Source of the DNA: Nannocystis sp.
Lineage (GTDB): Bacteria > Myxococcota_A > Polyangia > Nannocystales > Nannocystaceae
Assembly: GCA_016712315.1 (NCBI GenBank)
Contig: JADJRG010000013.1
Coordinates: forward strand, 1,772,001 to 1,836,000
Length of the DNA stretch: 64,000 nt
Direction of reading: 5' to 3'
In this document: positions 37,421-44,920 of the stretch, in pieces
Position numbering within the stretch: position 1 is the stretch's first letter
How the letters are laid out: each line of letters starts with the position of its first letter
The notes under the pieces: model-generated
Told to the model about the DNA's origin: nothing
Seen by the model: only the letters and a program-made list of their open reading frames with translations
Database searches by the model: none
Translations under genes and position numbers: made by a program

Positions 37421-38470
37421 ATGCTCCGCGTTACGCGCTCTTTTTGGCCTATCACCGCCCTCTCAGCCCTTTTTGTGATCACCGCGTGTTCGGGGGACGA
37501 CAGCTCGACGGGGGCGACGACCGCCTCGACGAGCGACTCCTCCGACAGCGACACGAGCAGCTCGAGCAGCTCGACCAGCGACGCGACGACGACCACCGCT
37601 GGCACGACGACGACGTCGGGCGAGACGGACACGAGCTCGTCCTCGTCCACCGATCCGACGACGACCACCGACGCGACGACGAGCACCACCGACGCCTCGA
37701 CGACGGACGACACCTCGACCACCGACGCGACGACGACCAGCGGCGGCGACGGGGTGTGCGGCAACGGCGAGCTCGAGGACGGCGAGGTCTGTGACGACGG
37801 CAACTTGGTCACCGAGGCGCCCGGCAACAACGTCAAGCCGCACCAGTACGCGGACGGTCAGTGCATCGACAACTGCGGCCTCGTCCTGCCGACCTGCGGC
37901 GACGGCCAGCTCGACCCGGGCGAGCAGTGCGACGACGGCAACCAAGACAGCCTCGACGCGTGCACGACCTCGTGCACGAAGAACGAGGGCAGCTACCACG
38001 ACCCCTGCTTCCGCCTCTGCAACGGCAAGACCTGCTCGGCGAACGACGTCGCCGCGGGGGAGATCACCGGCTGCGAGAAGATCGTCGCGCCCGCGGGCGC
38101 GCTGAAGATCTGCTACGAGAGCGGCAACGTGAAGATCCAGGGGATCATCGACAAGAAGCTCTACTTCGCCGAGGGCGACTGCTCGATCTCGGCGCAGAAG
38201 TGCACGGGGCTGTTTTGTCCGGGGAGCGCGACCTTTGGCAACTACGACGCGTTCAACGCCTGCCCGGACGGGACCACCCTGGTCGACCGGACGACCGAAC
38301 AAGGCGGCGTGAAGGTGCAGACGAAGGTGTGCCAGAAGGTGTGCGCCAGCGACATCGAGTGCCGCTGGAACGCGCACGACGAGTTCTGGAAGGCGCCGGG
38401 CCGCTACCGCTGCCAGACCACGCCGGACTCGAAGGGCGTGAAGATCTGCGCCGACGCGCAGAACCAGTAG
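37421..38470 (+). CDS. cysteine-rich-repeat lipoprotein
   Basis: 349 residues. Signal MLRVTRSFWPITALSALFVITAC with lipobox ITAC; Thr/Ser/Asp linker of about 85 residues. Two Cys-rich repeats follow, CGNGELEDGEVCDDGN (with an insertion before C..C) and CGDGQLDPGEQCDDGNQDSLDACTTSC. The rest is a Cys-rich C-terminus with pairs such as CFRLCNGKTC, CSISAQKC and CQKVCASDIEC, probably disulfide-stabilised and extracellular. No enzyme motif. A hairpin terminator follows 12 bases after the stop. Confidence 0.87.
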   Translation: MLRVTRSFWPITALSALFVITACSGDDSSTGATTASTSDSSDSDTSSSSSSTSDATTTTAGTTTTSGETDTSSSSSTDPTTTTDATTSTTDASTTDDTSTTDATTTSGGDGVCGNGELEDGEVCDDGNLVTEAPGNNVKPHQYADGQCIDNCGLVLPTCGDGQLDPGEQCDDGNQDSLDACTTSCTKNEGSYHDPCFRLCNGKTCSANDVAAGEITGCEKIVAPAGALKICYESGNVKIQGIIDKKLYFAEGDCSISAQKCTGLFCPGSATFGNYDAFNACPDGTTLVDRTTEQGGVKVQTKVCQKVCASDIECRWNAHDEFWKAPGRYRCQTTPDSKGVKICADAQNQ

Positions 38471-38481
38471 GATCTCAGACA

Positions 38482-38518
38482 AACGCGTCGCCCTCGGCAG
38501 AGGGCGGCGTGTCTTTTG
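38482..38518 (+). terminator. rho-independent terminator
   Basis: ACGCG.CGCCCTC pairs with GAGGGCG.CGTGT around a GGCA loop, followed by CTTTTG. It lies just after the lipoprotein stop at 38470. The T tract is short, so termination may be partial. Confidence 0.7.
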
Positions 38519-38552
38519 TGGGCCCTAGGGCGCGAGCGCCTCAAAAAAGGGA

Positions 38553-39173
38553 CTAGGCGCGGCTGAGCTGGGCGCGCAGGCCCTTGGCCCAGCCGTCGAG
38601 GTCGCCGAGGGCGCTCTCGAGGAGGGCCTGGGACTCGGCGAGCTCGCGCATCAGGGCGTCCAAGAGCTGGCGGGCGCGCTGGAGGCGGCGCTTGATCGTG
38701 CCGGTGGGGGTCTCGAGGATCTCCGCGATCTCGGGGATCGACAGCTCCTCCCAATAAAAGAGCTCCACCGCGACCTGCATGTCGACGGGCAGGCGACGGA
38801 GGGCGCGCAGCAGGAGGGTCTGCTCCTGCTCGGCCGCGAGCGCGCCGGTGGGGGTGGGTCCCTGGAGATCGGCGATCGAGGCCTCGTCGATCTCCTCGGC
38901 GAGGCCGCCGGCGCGGTGGCGCTCGCGGAGGTGATCGTAGAGGCGGCGCCGCGCGATCACGAAGATCAGGGTGCGGAAGCTGGCGTCGCCGCGAAAATTG
39001 GCCTGTCCGTGGAGACAGCTCAAGAAGGTCTGCTGGGTGAGATCCTCGGCGGCGTCGTCGACCTTGTTGCGGAAGAAGCGGAAGATCGGCGAAAAATGGC
39101 GGCCGAAGAGCTCGCGACCGGCGGCGGCGTCGCCGGATCTCCAGGCGCTCAAGAGCTCGTGGTCGTCTCGCAC
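38553..39173 (-). CDS. RNA polymerase sigma factor, sigma-70/ECF type
   Basis: 206 residues from GTG 39173 (MRDDHELLSAWRSGDAAAGRELF). Region 2 is FRFFRNKVDDAAEDLTQQTFLSCLHGQANFRGDASFRTLIFVIARRRLYDHLRE; region 4 is LRALRRLPVDMQVAVELFYWEELSIPEIAEILETPTGTIKRRLQRARQLL. Region 3 is absent, as in ECF factors. A tail of about 35 residues follows region 4. No anti-sigma gene is recognisable nearby. It is last in a same-strand run after hupE, 23 bases downstream, and might control genes of this surface-protein block. Confidence 0.92.
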   Translation of the reverse strand: MRDDHELLSAWRSGDAAAGRELFGRHFSPIFRFFRNKVDDAAEDLTQQTFLSCLHGQANFRGDASFRTLIFVIARRRLYDHLRERHRAGGLAEEIDEASIADLQGPTPTGALAAEQEQTLLLRALRRLPVDMQVAVELFYWEELSIPEIAEILETPTGTIKRRLQRARQLLDALMRELAESQALLESALGDLDGWAKGLRAQLSRA

Positions 39174-39196
39174 GCGGCGATCATACCGAAGGCGGC

Positions 39197-40438
39197 TCAC
39201 AGGCGCGCGACCAACCATACGAGGCCAGCGAGGGCGATCGCCGCGCTCAGCCAGCGGCGCCAGGGCCGGGCGCGGAGGAGGCGCGTGCGGCCGAGCAGCG
39301 CGAGCGACGGGGTGATGAGGGCGAGCGCGAGGAGCTGGCCCGCCTCGACGCCGAGGTTAAAGAGCGCGAGCGCGCCGAGCTGATCCCGGGCGGGTAGGCC
39401 GACGAGGGCGAGCGCGCTGGCGAAGCCGAAGCCGTGAATGAGGCCGAAGGGCAGGGCCACGCGCCAGCGGCCGCGGGCCCCCGCGCCGAGCAGGTTCTCT
39501 AGGCCCACGTAGGCGATCGTCAGGCCGATCAGCGGCTCGATGACCGCGGCGGTCGGCGACCACACGCCGAGGGCCGCGGCGCCGAGGCTGAGCGAGTGGC
39601 CGACGGTGAAGGCCGTGATCACGGCGACGTGCGCGCGCAGCGAGGCGGCGACGAGCAGAAGGCCGAGGAGGAAGACGAGGTGATCGAGGCCGCTGAGGAT
39701 GTGCTCGACGCCGAGCGCGAAGTAGGGCCATCGCTCGTGATCCGGGGCTGGCTCGCTGCCTGGGTCTGGTCTCAGCTTGGGGTCTGGGTCTGCGGCTGGC
39801 TGCTCGGGTGCTGCGCGCGGCTCGTGCGCTGAGGGCGGCGACCGCAGCGCGTCGAGGTCGAGGCTGAGGCGCGAGCGCATGCGGTGGAGGACCCGCTCGG
39901 CGCGCACACCCTCGCCTGCGAGGGCGACTCGGGCGATGTGGCGGTGCCCGCCGCCGAGGCGGATGAGCGGGGCGAAGTCGATCTCCAGCGCCGAACCGGG
40001 GGCGGGGCAGCGGTAGCTGGCTTGGATCTCGAGGCCGTCCTCTTCGACGAGGGCGGCGCGCTCGAGCCGCGGCGCGCACACGTCAGCGCGGAGGCGCATC
40101 GCGATCGCCTCGACGAGGCGCTCGCGGAGCAGCGCCTCGCCGCTCATCAGCTCGAGCTCGCTGAGGGTCGCGTCGTCGTCGCCGTCGAGCTCTGGCGCGA
40201 GCGCGCGCAGCTCGCCGCGGGCGAAGGTGAAGGTCGCGTGGATGACGGCGCCGTCGACCCGATAGAGGCCTTGCGAGAGGCCGATCTGGTGGGCGTCCGC
40301 GGCGAAGGGGGCGGCGAGGGAGGCGACGAGCGCGACGAGCGGCGCGAGCGAGCGCGCCGGCGCACAGCGGAGCCCTCGGCGAGAGGACGGCGGATCCGAG
40401 GGCGAGAGGTGAGGGGTACGGGGCGACGCGGCGATCAC
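39197..40438 (-). CDS. HupE/UreJ-family membrane protein
   Basis: 413 residues from GTG 40438, which overlaps the TGA stop of the ceramidase-like gene (GTGA). An N-terminal signal (ARSLAPLVALVASLAAPFAADAHQ) precedes an exported domain of about 170 residues. Then come about six transmembrane helices with HupE signatures: ALGVEHILSGLDHLVFLLGLLLVAASLR, ITAFTVGHSLSLGAAALG, EPLIGLTIAYVGLENLL, FGLIHGFGFASAL and LFNLGVEAGQLLALAL. HupE/UreJ proteins are linked to nickel or cobalt uptake; some family members lie far from hydrogenases, as here. The His-rich membrane motifs could bind metal. Confidence 0.9.
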   Translation of the reverse strand: MIAASPRTPHLSPSDPPSSRRGLRCAPARSLAPLVALVASLAAPFAADAHQIGLSQGLYRVDGAVIHATFTFARGELRALAPELDGDDDATLSELELMSGEALLRERLVEAIAMRLRADVCAPRLERAALVEEDGLEIQASYRCPAPGSALEIDFAPLIRLGGGHRHIARVALAGEGVRAERVLHRMRSRLSLDLDALRSPPSAHEPRAAPEQPAADPDPKLRPDPGSEPAPDHERWPYFALGVEHILSGLDHLVFLLGLLLVAASLRAHVAVITAFTVGHSLSLGAAALGVWSPTAAVIEPLIGLTIAYVGLENLLGAGARGRWRVALPFGLIHGFGFASALALVGLPARDQLGALALFNLGVEAGQLLALALITPSLALLGRTRLLRARPWRRWLSAAIALAGLVWLVARL

Positions 40439-42318
40439 TCGAGCTCGGCCTTGGACCACTGGGTCAGGGCGGCCGCGGCGGACTCGACGAGCCCGGCGAT
40501 GTGGGGGCCGAGGGAGTTGGTCTCCTCGTAGTGATCGCCGGGCGCCTCGTTTAAATACGGCATCGAGTCGGCGAGCACGTAGTCGTAGTCGGGGATGATG
40601 TAGCCGAGCTCGTCGTCGCCGAGGCCGATGAGCCAGCGGTAGGTGCCGCTCATCTTGTCTTTGATGTAGGGGCCGGCGGGGGCTTGATCGAGCGCGGGCG
40701 GGTTGCGGTTGGTCGGATCGACGAGAGGCACGCCAGGGGCGTTGACCTTGCTGCCGTCGTAGCCGCCGATCGCCAGCTCTGGGAGCAGCTCGCCGGGGAT
40801 CGAGAGGAATTGGATCGGGCCGAGGTTGATGAGGGTCATCTCGGTGCGCACGCGCATCTTGTCGGAGCCGCGAACGGGCGGGTAGGTGGTGCGCTTGAGG
40901 ACGCCGGCCTCGAAGAGGAATTGATAGGTGGTGTTGATGACCTCGGGGAAGAAGATGAGGTTGGCGAAGGAGAGCCTCGGGGCGGCGATCGACTCGCCGT
41001 TGGCGACGGCGTCGAGGGCCATCTCGCCGAGGAGCTGGCCGATCGCGTCGGCCTTGGCGAAGCTGGCGCTCTTGTAGACGCCGCCGTCAGGGTCGTGCAC
41101 CTCGACGCCGAGGGTGGTCATCATGCCGCCGACGGCGGCGTTCAAGAAGATCGCGGGGCCGCCGAGGCCGGGCGCGCTCGGGGCGCTCTGCCACACAGAG
41201 CCCTCCTCGACCGTCTTGCGGAGCGCGTGCACGAAGTCAGAGGTGAGCAGGAGGTTCTTGTCGGCCAAGGTCTCGGGGTGGCAGCCGTAGGAGATGACGG
41301 TGGCGATGGTTTGGTCGTCGGCGCCGACGAAGCGGGCGGCGCCGATGAACTCGTCGACGACCCACGGATCGCGGCTGTCACGGATCACGTTGGCGACGCC
41401 GAGCTCGTGGTAGGTGGAGATGTCGACCTCGCCGACGACGAGCTCTTTGACGGGGGCGATCGACTTGAAGGCGCCCGCGATGGCGCTGACGGCGGCGCCG
41501 TGGACGGCGGCCTGGTAGGCGGGGTCGTAGCCGGACTGCAGGAATTCGGCGCCCCACAGGCCCATGGTGTCGGGGCCCTCGTGGTTGTGGGTGGCGTGGA
41601 TGACGAGGTGATCGAGGTCGATGCCTTCCTCGACCAGCAGCGCGCGGATCGCCTCGGTGTCGTCGTTGAAGAGGCCGACGAGGTCGAGGGCGACGATCCC
41701 CAGGGTGGTGTTGCCTTGCTCGAGCACGAGCGCGCGCGCCCAGAGGCCGTCGCCCTCGCCGCGGAGGCCGTCCGCGGCGCCTCGTACGCCGGCGGCGGCG
41801 CGCCCGTCGCCGAAGCCGGCGATCCAGCTCGCTTGGAGGGCGCCGTCGCCTTCGCCCTCGTCGGCGCCGTTGTAGCCGGGATCGTCCGGGCAGAGGCGGT
41901 CGCAGCCGCAGTCGAGCAGGGTGTCTTGATTGGAGACGTAGCGGCCGTCGCCGTTGACGTCGACCCACGCCTCAAAGCAGGTGGGCACGATCGAGACGAC
42001 GGAGGCGCCGGCCGCGAGCGGCGCGTCGGCGAGCGGGTCGCAGCGGCCGCTGGGATCTCCGGGGCAGTACAGATCGGGGGGCGGACCGCTGGGCTCGCCG
42101 GTCTCGCCATCGGTCGTCGCGCTGGTGGTCTCAGCCGCCGTGGAGGTGCTCTCGGCGGTGGTGGTGGCGCTCGTCGTGGTGGAGGTGTCGGTGGTGGAGG
42201 TGTCGGTGGTGGCGCTCTCGCTGCCGTCGGCCTCGCCGGTGTCATCGCCGCAGGCGGCGAGCAGCAGGGCCCCGGTGCTGAGGACGATCAAGGAGGAGCG
42301 GCGGGAGCGCGAGGACAT
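40435..42318 (-). CDS. neutral/alkaline ceramidase-like lipoprotein
   Basis: 627 residues. Signal MSSRSRRSSLIVLSTGALLLAAC (lipobox LAAC), a Thr/Ser/Glu linker of about 50 residues, then a domain like the N-terminal domain of neutral ceramidases. The metal-binding region is LDHLVIHATHNHEGPDTMGLWG, followed by VISYGCHPETLADKNLLLTSDFVHALRKT and FLNAAVGGMMTT. PGELLPELAIGGYDG and IGLGDDELGYIIPDYDY match the family's C-terminal part. It could release fatty acids from ceramide or hydrolyse other amides at the surface. The Cys-rich insert CGCDRLCPDDPGYNGADEGEG resembles a calcium-type loop. Confidence 0.85.
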   Translation of the reverse strand: MSSRSRRSSLIVLSTGALLLAACGDDTGEADGSESATTDTSTTDTSTTTSATTTAESTSTAAETTSATTDGETGEPSGPPPDLYCPGDPSGRCDPLADAPLAAGASVVSIVPTCFEAWVDVNGDGRYVSNQDTLLDCGCDRLCPDDPGYNGADEGEGDGALQASWIAGFGDGRAAAGVRGAADGLRGEGDGLWARALVLEQGNTTLGIVALDLVGLFNDDTEAIRALLVEEGIDLDHLVIHATHNHEGPDTMGLWGAEFLQSGYDPAYQAAVHGAAVSAIAGAFKSIAPVKELVVGEVDISTYHELGVANVIRDSRDPWVVDEFIGAARFVGADDQTIATVISYGCHPETLADKNLLLTSDFVHALRKTVEEGSVWQSAPSAPGLGGPAIFLNAAVGGMMTTLGVEVHDPDGGVYKSASFAKADAIGQLLGEMALDAVANGESIAAPRLSFANLIFFPEVINTTYQFLFEAGVLKRTTYPPVRGSDKMRVRTEMTLINLGPIQFLSIPGELLPELAIGGYDGSKVNAPGVPLVDPTNRNPPALDQAPAGPYIKDKMSGTYRWLIGLGDDELGYIIPDYDYVLADSMPYLNEAPGDHYEETNSLGPHIAGLVESAAAALTQWSKAELE

Positions 42319-42384
42319 GCCGGCGACGATAAACGAGCGCTCGCGCGCTCGCTACTGCCCGCGCTCGGCGGCTGAGGAGGCGAG

Positions 42385-42741
42385 CTAGCGCTTCGGCGGG
42401 GCGTTCGGGGCGTCCGGCGAGGGCGAGGGGGGGCCGCCGTAGGCCGCGATGGGGCCGAATTCCGGCGAAGGCTCGGGCGTCGGCGCGACCTCTGGGGCCG
42501 GTGTCGGCGTCGGTGTCGGGGTCGGCGTCGGCGTCGGGGTCGGCGTCGGGCTGGCCCCGCGTTCAGAGGGCGTGTCCGCCGCGGGCGCCTTGGTCTCGCC
42601 GCCGCAGCCGACGAGGAGCAGGCCGGCGGCGAGGGAGAGCGCGGCCAGCGGGGAGGCGGCCGAGGGCGGCGCCGCATGGCAGAAGGGACAGGTCGTGGTG
42701 TGCGAGCGGAGGTGACGGGAGCAGGCTGGGCAGAGCTTCAC
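42385..42741 (-). CDS. zinc-ribbon lipoprotein-like small protein A
   Basis: 118 residues from GTG 42741. The N-terminus MKLCPACSRHLRSHTTTCPFCH is a zinc ribbon with Cys at 4, 7, 18 and 21. A hydrophobic stretch LAALSLAAGLLLVGC ends in a lipobox-like LVGC with Cys at 46. A (PT)n stretch follows, and the protein ends near FGPIAAYGGPPSPSPDAP. It is a paralogue of the next gene upstream, with the same Cys spacing. The arrangement means a metal-binding module sits in what would be the n-region of a lipoprotein signal. Function unknown; it sits between a radical SAM gene and the ceramidase-like gene on the same strand. Confidence 0.85.
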   Translation of the reverse strand: MKLCPACSRHLRSHTTTCPFCHAAPPSAASPLAALSLAAGLLLVGCGGETKAPAADTPSERGASPTPTPTPTPTPTPTPTPAPEVAPTPEPSPEFGPIAAYGGPPSPSPDAPNAPPKR

Positions 42742-42814
42742 GCGGCCATCGTAGCGCGTCCGCGGCGCGTCTGGTGAGGGCTAGCCGCGGCGGCGGGCCG
42801 CGGCTCCGCGCCGC

Positions 42815-43240
42815 TCACTTGGCGGGCTTGGGCGCGGGCTCGGCGACGAAGGGGCTGGGCGGGGCGTCCTCATCGGGCGCAGGTTGGCCGCGGCCGCCGT
42901 CGGTGATCGTGTCGGCGGGGGGGCCGCCGTAGGCTGAGACGGGGCCGTTTGAGTCGTCGGTGGTGCTGGTGCTGGTGCTGGTGGTCGCGTCGGTGGTCGC
43001 GTCGGTGGTGCCGCTGGTCTCGGTGGTCGACTGCGTGGTCGAGCTGCTGCTGCTGCTCGTGTCGGTGGTGCCGTCGGTGCCCGGGGACTTGCCGTCGTCG
43101 CCGCAGCCGGCGAGCGCGAGGCCGGCGGCGAGGGAGAGCGCGGCGAGCTTCGGGGCGCCGTGGCTGAGCGCTGTATGGCAGAAGGGACAGGTTGTAGGGT
43201 TGTCGCGGAGGTGGCGGGAGCAGGCTGGGCAGAGCTTCAC
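42815..43240 (-). CDS. zinc-ribbon lipoprotein-like small protein B
   Basis: 141 residues from GTG 43240. Zinc ribbon MKLCPACSRHLRDNPTTCPFCH with Cys at 4, 7, 18 and 21; hydrophobic LAALSLAAGLALAGC with Cys at 46. A Ser/Thr-rich linker is followed by GPVSAYGGPPADTITDGG. It duplicates the neighbour at 42385-42741: residues 1-46 align without gaps, and 42 bases around the start codon are identical. It lies 94 bases downstream of a radical SAM/SPASM gene. The GPxxAYGGPP motif shared with its paralogue is the only conserved element outside the N-terminus. Confidence 0.85.
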   Translation of the reverse strand: MKLCPACSRHLRDNPTTCPFCHTALSHGAPKLAALSLAAGLALAGCGDDGKSPGTDGTTDTSSSSSSTTQSTTETSGTTDATTDATTSTSTSTTDDSNGPVSAYGGPPADTITDGGRGQPAPDEDAPPSPFVAEPAPKPAK

Positions 43241-43334
43241 GCGGCCATCGTAGCGCTGATCTCGGCGGCGGATGGCGCGAGTTCTTTGGGCCGCGCGCGG
43301 AGCCGTACACGCGCGCAGCGGCGGGCGCGATCGC

Positions 43335-44708
43335 TCAGCGCGGCGGCTCACCTCCGCCGCGGAGGCGCTGCTGCTCGGCCGTGAACGCGGCGACGTCAAC
43401 GGGTTCTCCAGGGCCTGTCGCTTGGACCAGGCGAGAGACCCTCGGTTCGTCGATCTGCACGGGCCCGTGGCGGGCGCGGAGCTCCGGATCCAGGTGCTCG
43501 CGGATCAGCCGGAACAGGCCATTATCAAACCCTTGACCGCCAGAGGGCGCGACCTGCTCGACGCGCTCGCGCAGGCCCTCGCGCGCTAATTCGCCCGCCC
43601 GGTGGAGGCAGAAGGGGTTGTTGCCAGGGCGGCCGAGCAGCGGCTCGGAGGCGGCGGTGCAGCCGGCCATGCAGGTCTCGGCGTAGTAGCAGCCGCGGCA
43701 GTAGCCCCAGAGATCGTCGAGGGTGCGGCGGCTGATGTAGCGGATCTCGGGGGCGCGGCTCCAGATCGCCGCCAGGCCGTGCTCGCGCCAGCTACCGCCG
43801 ATGTTGGCGGCGCCGCCCAGGGTGGGGCAGCTCTTGATCGCGCCGTCGCTCTCGATGCCGATGGTCTCCTTGCCGGCGTTGCAGCCGCCGAAGTGGCCGC
43901 CGAGGCGACGCCTGAGGCGGTGCTCGAGCGGGCCGAAGTAGCCGAGGTTGTTGGCGGGCCAGACGGTGACGCCGAGCTCGTCGCAGCGATCGAGGAGGAG
44001 GACGAGGCCGTCGAAGAGCTCGGGGATCATGTAGGGCTGGAGGATCAGCTCGGGGTGGTCGGCGGCGTTGCCGTGGGCGACGGTGATCTGGAGCTGCCAG
44101 GCGCGTACGCCGGCCTCGGCGAGCAGCTCGGCGAGGGGGAGCAGCTCGTGGCGGCTCCGCTGGTTGATCTGGGTGTTGCAGGCGATCCGCGCGCCTGCGC
44201 CGCGCAGGTGCGAGAGCGCCGCGAAGGCGCGCCTCCAGCTGTGCGGGCGGTTCCGTACGAGGTCGTGCGAGGCCTCGAGGCCGTCGATCGAGACCGAGAC
44301 GCTCTGCACGCCGGCCTCGACCATCGCGTCGGCGCGCGCCTTGGTGAGGTTGTAGCCGCCGGTGGTGACGGCGCAGGCCATGCCCGCGGCGCGGATCGCT
44401 CGGATCACCAGGATGAAGTCGTCGCGCAGGTAGGCCTCGCCGCCGATCAAGACGACCTCGCCGACGCCGATCTCAGCGAGCTCGTCGACCAGCCGCAGGG
44501 CCTCTTCGGTGCTCAGCTCGCCGGGGCGACGCGCCTCCGAGCGCGGGCCGCAGTGGAGGCAGCGCTGGTCGCAGGCGAGCGTGAGCTCCCAGACGGCGAG
44601 GCGCGGGCGGTGCATCTCACCTGGCGCGAGGGGCAGCTTCCAGCGCGATCGCGAGGGCGGCAGGTTGGCGACCACGGGCAGGCGCCTGCGCATCTCTTCG
44701 AGGCTCAT
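43335..44708 (-). CDS. radical SAM/SPASM-domain enzyme
   Basis: 457 residues from ATG 44708 (MSLEEMRRRLPVVAN). The 4Fe-4S/SAM site is C46DQRC50LHC53. GGEAYLRDDF is the GGE motif, and VSVSIDGLEASHD is the typical fourth-strand segment. The C-terminal SPASM-type region carries further Cys: CNAGKETIGIESDGAIKSCPTLGG, then WGYCRGCYYAETCMAGCTAAS and NPFCLHRAGEL. Such enzymes often modify ribosomal peptides or proteins. Two tandem zinc-ribbon lipoproteins follow on the same strand (gaps 94 and 73 bases) and are the obvious candidate partners. Substrate not established. Confidence 0.9.
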   Translation of the reverse strand: MSLEEMRRRLPVVANLPPSRSRWKLPLAPGEMHRPRLAVWELTLACDQRCLHCGPRSEARRPGELSTEEALRLVDELAEIGVGEVVLIGGEAYLRDDFILVIRAIRAAGMACAVTTGGYNLTKARADAMVEAGVQSVSVSIDGLEASHDLVRNRPHSWRRAFAALSHLRGAGARIACNTQINQRSRHELLPLAELLAEAGVRAWQLQITVAHGNAADHPELILQPYMIPELFDGLVLLLDRCDELGVTVWPANNLGYFGPLEHRLRRRLGGHFGGCNAGKETIGIESDGAIKSCPTLGGAANIGGSWREHGLAAIWSRAPEIRYISRRTLDDLWGYCRGCYYAETCMAGCTAASEPLLGRPGNNPFCLHRAGELAREGLRERVEQVAPSGGQGFDNGLFRLIREHLDPELRARHGPVQIDEPRVSRLVQATGPGEPVDVAAFTAEQQRLRGGGEPPR

Positions 44709-44920
44709 CGTCCGCGAGACTAGCGCGGATCTCGTCGGCGCGGATCTCGGCGCAGGTCGCGTCGACCGGTGCGGTGTCGCGCGGCGCGTGGGCGTCACCT
44801 TGTGTCGGTCTGGTAGCCGGGGCAGAGTGGTGACCTGGGCGCGTCCGCTGCGTCGCGCTCGCTTGGGTCGCCTCCTCCGCGCGGGGTGGCGGCGGTCGTG
44901 GTCGTGGATCAGGAGGTCTG

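Noticed and set aside
38553..39173. Anti-sigma factor partner for the ECF sigma
   Set aside because: Neighbouring hupE and the lipoprotein lack zinc-binding anti-sigma motifs, so no partner is claimed.
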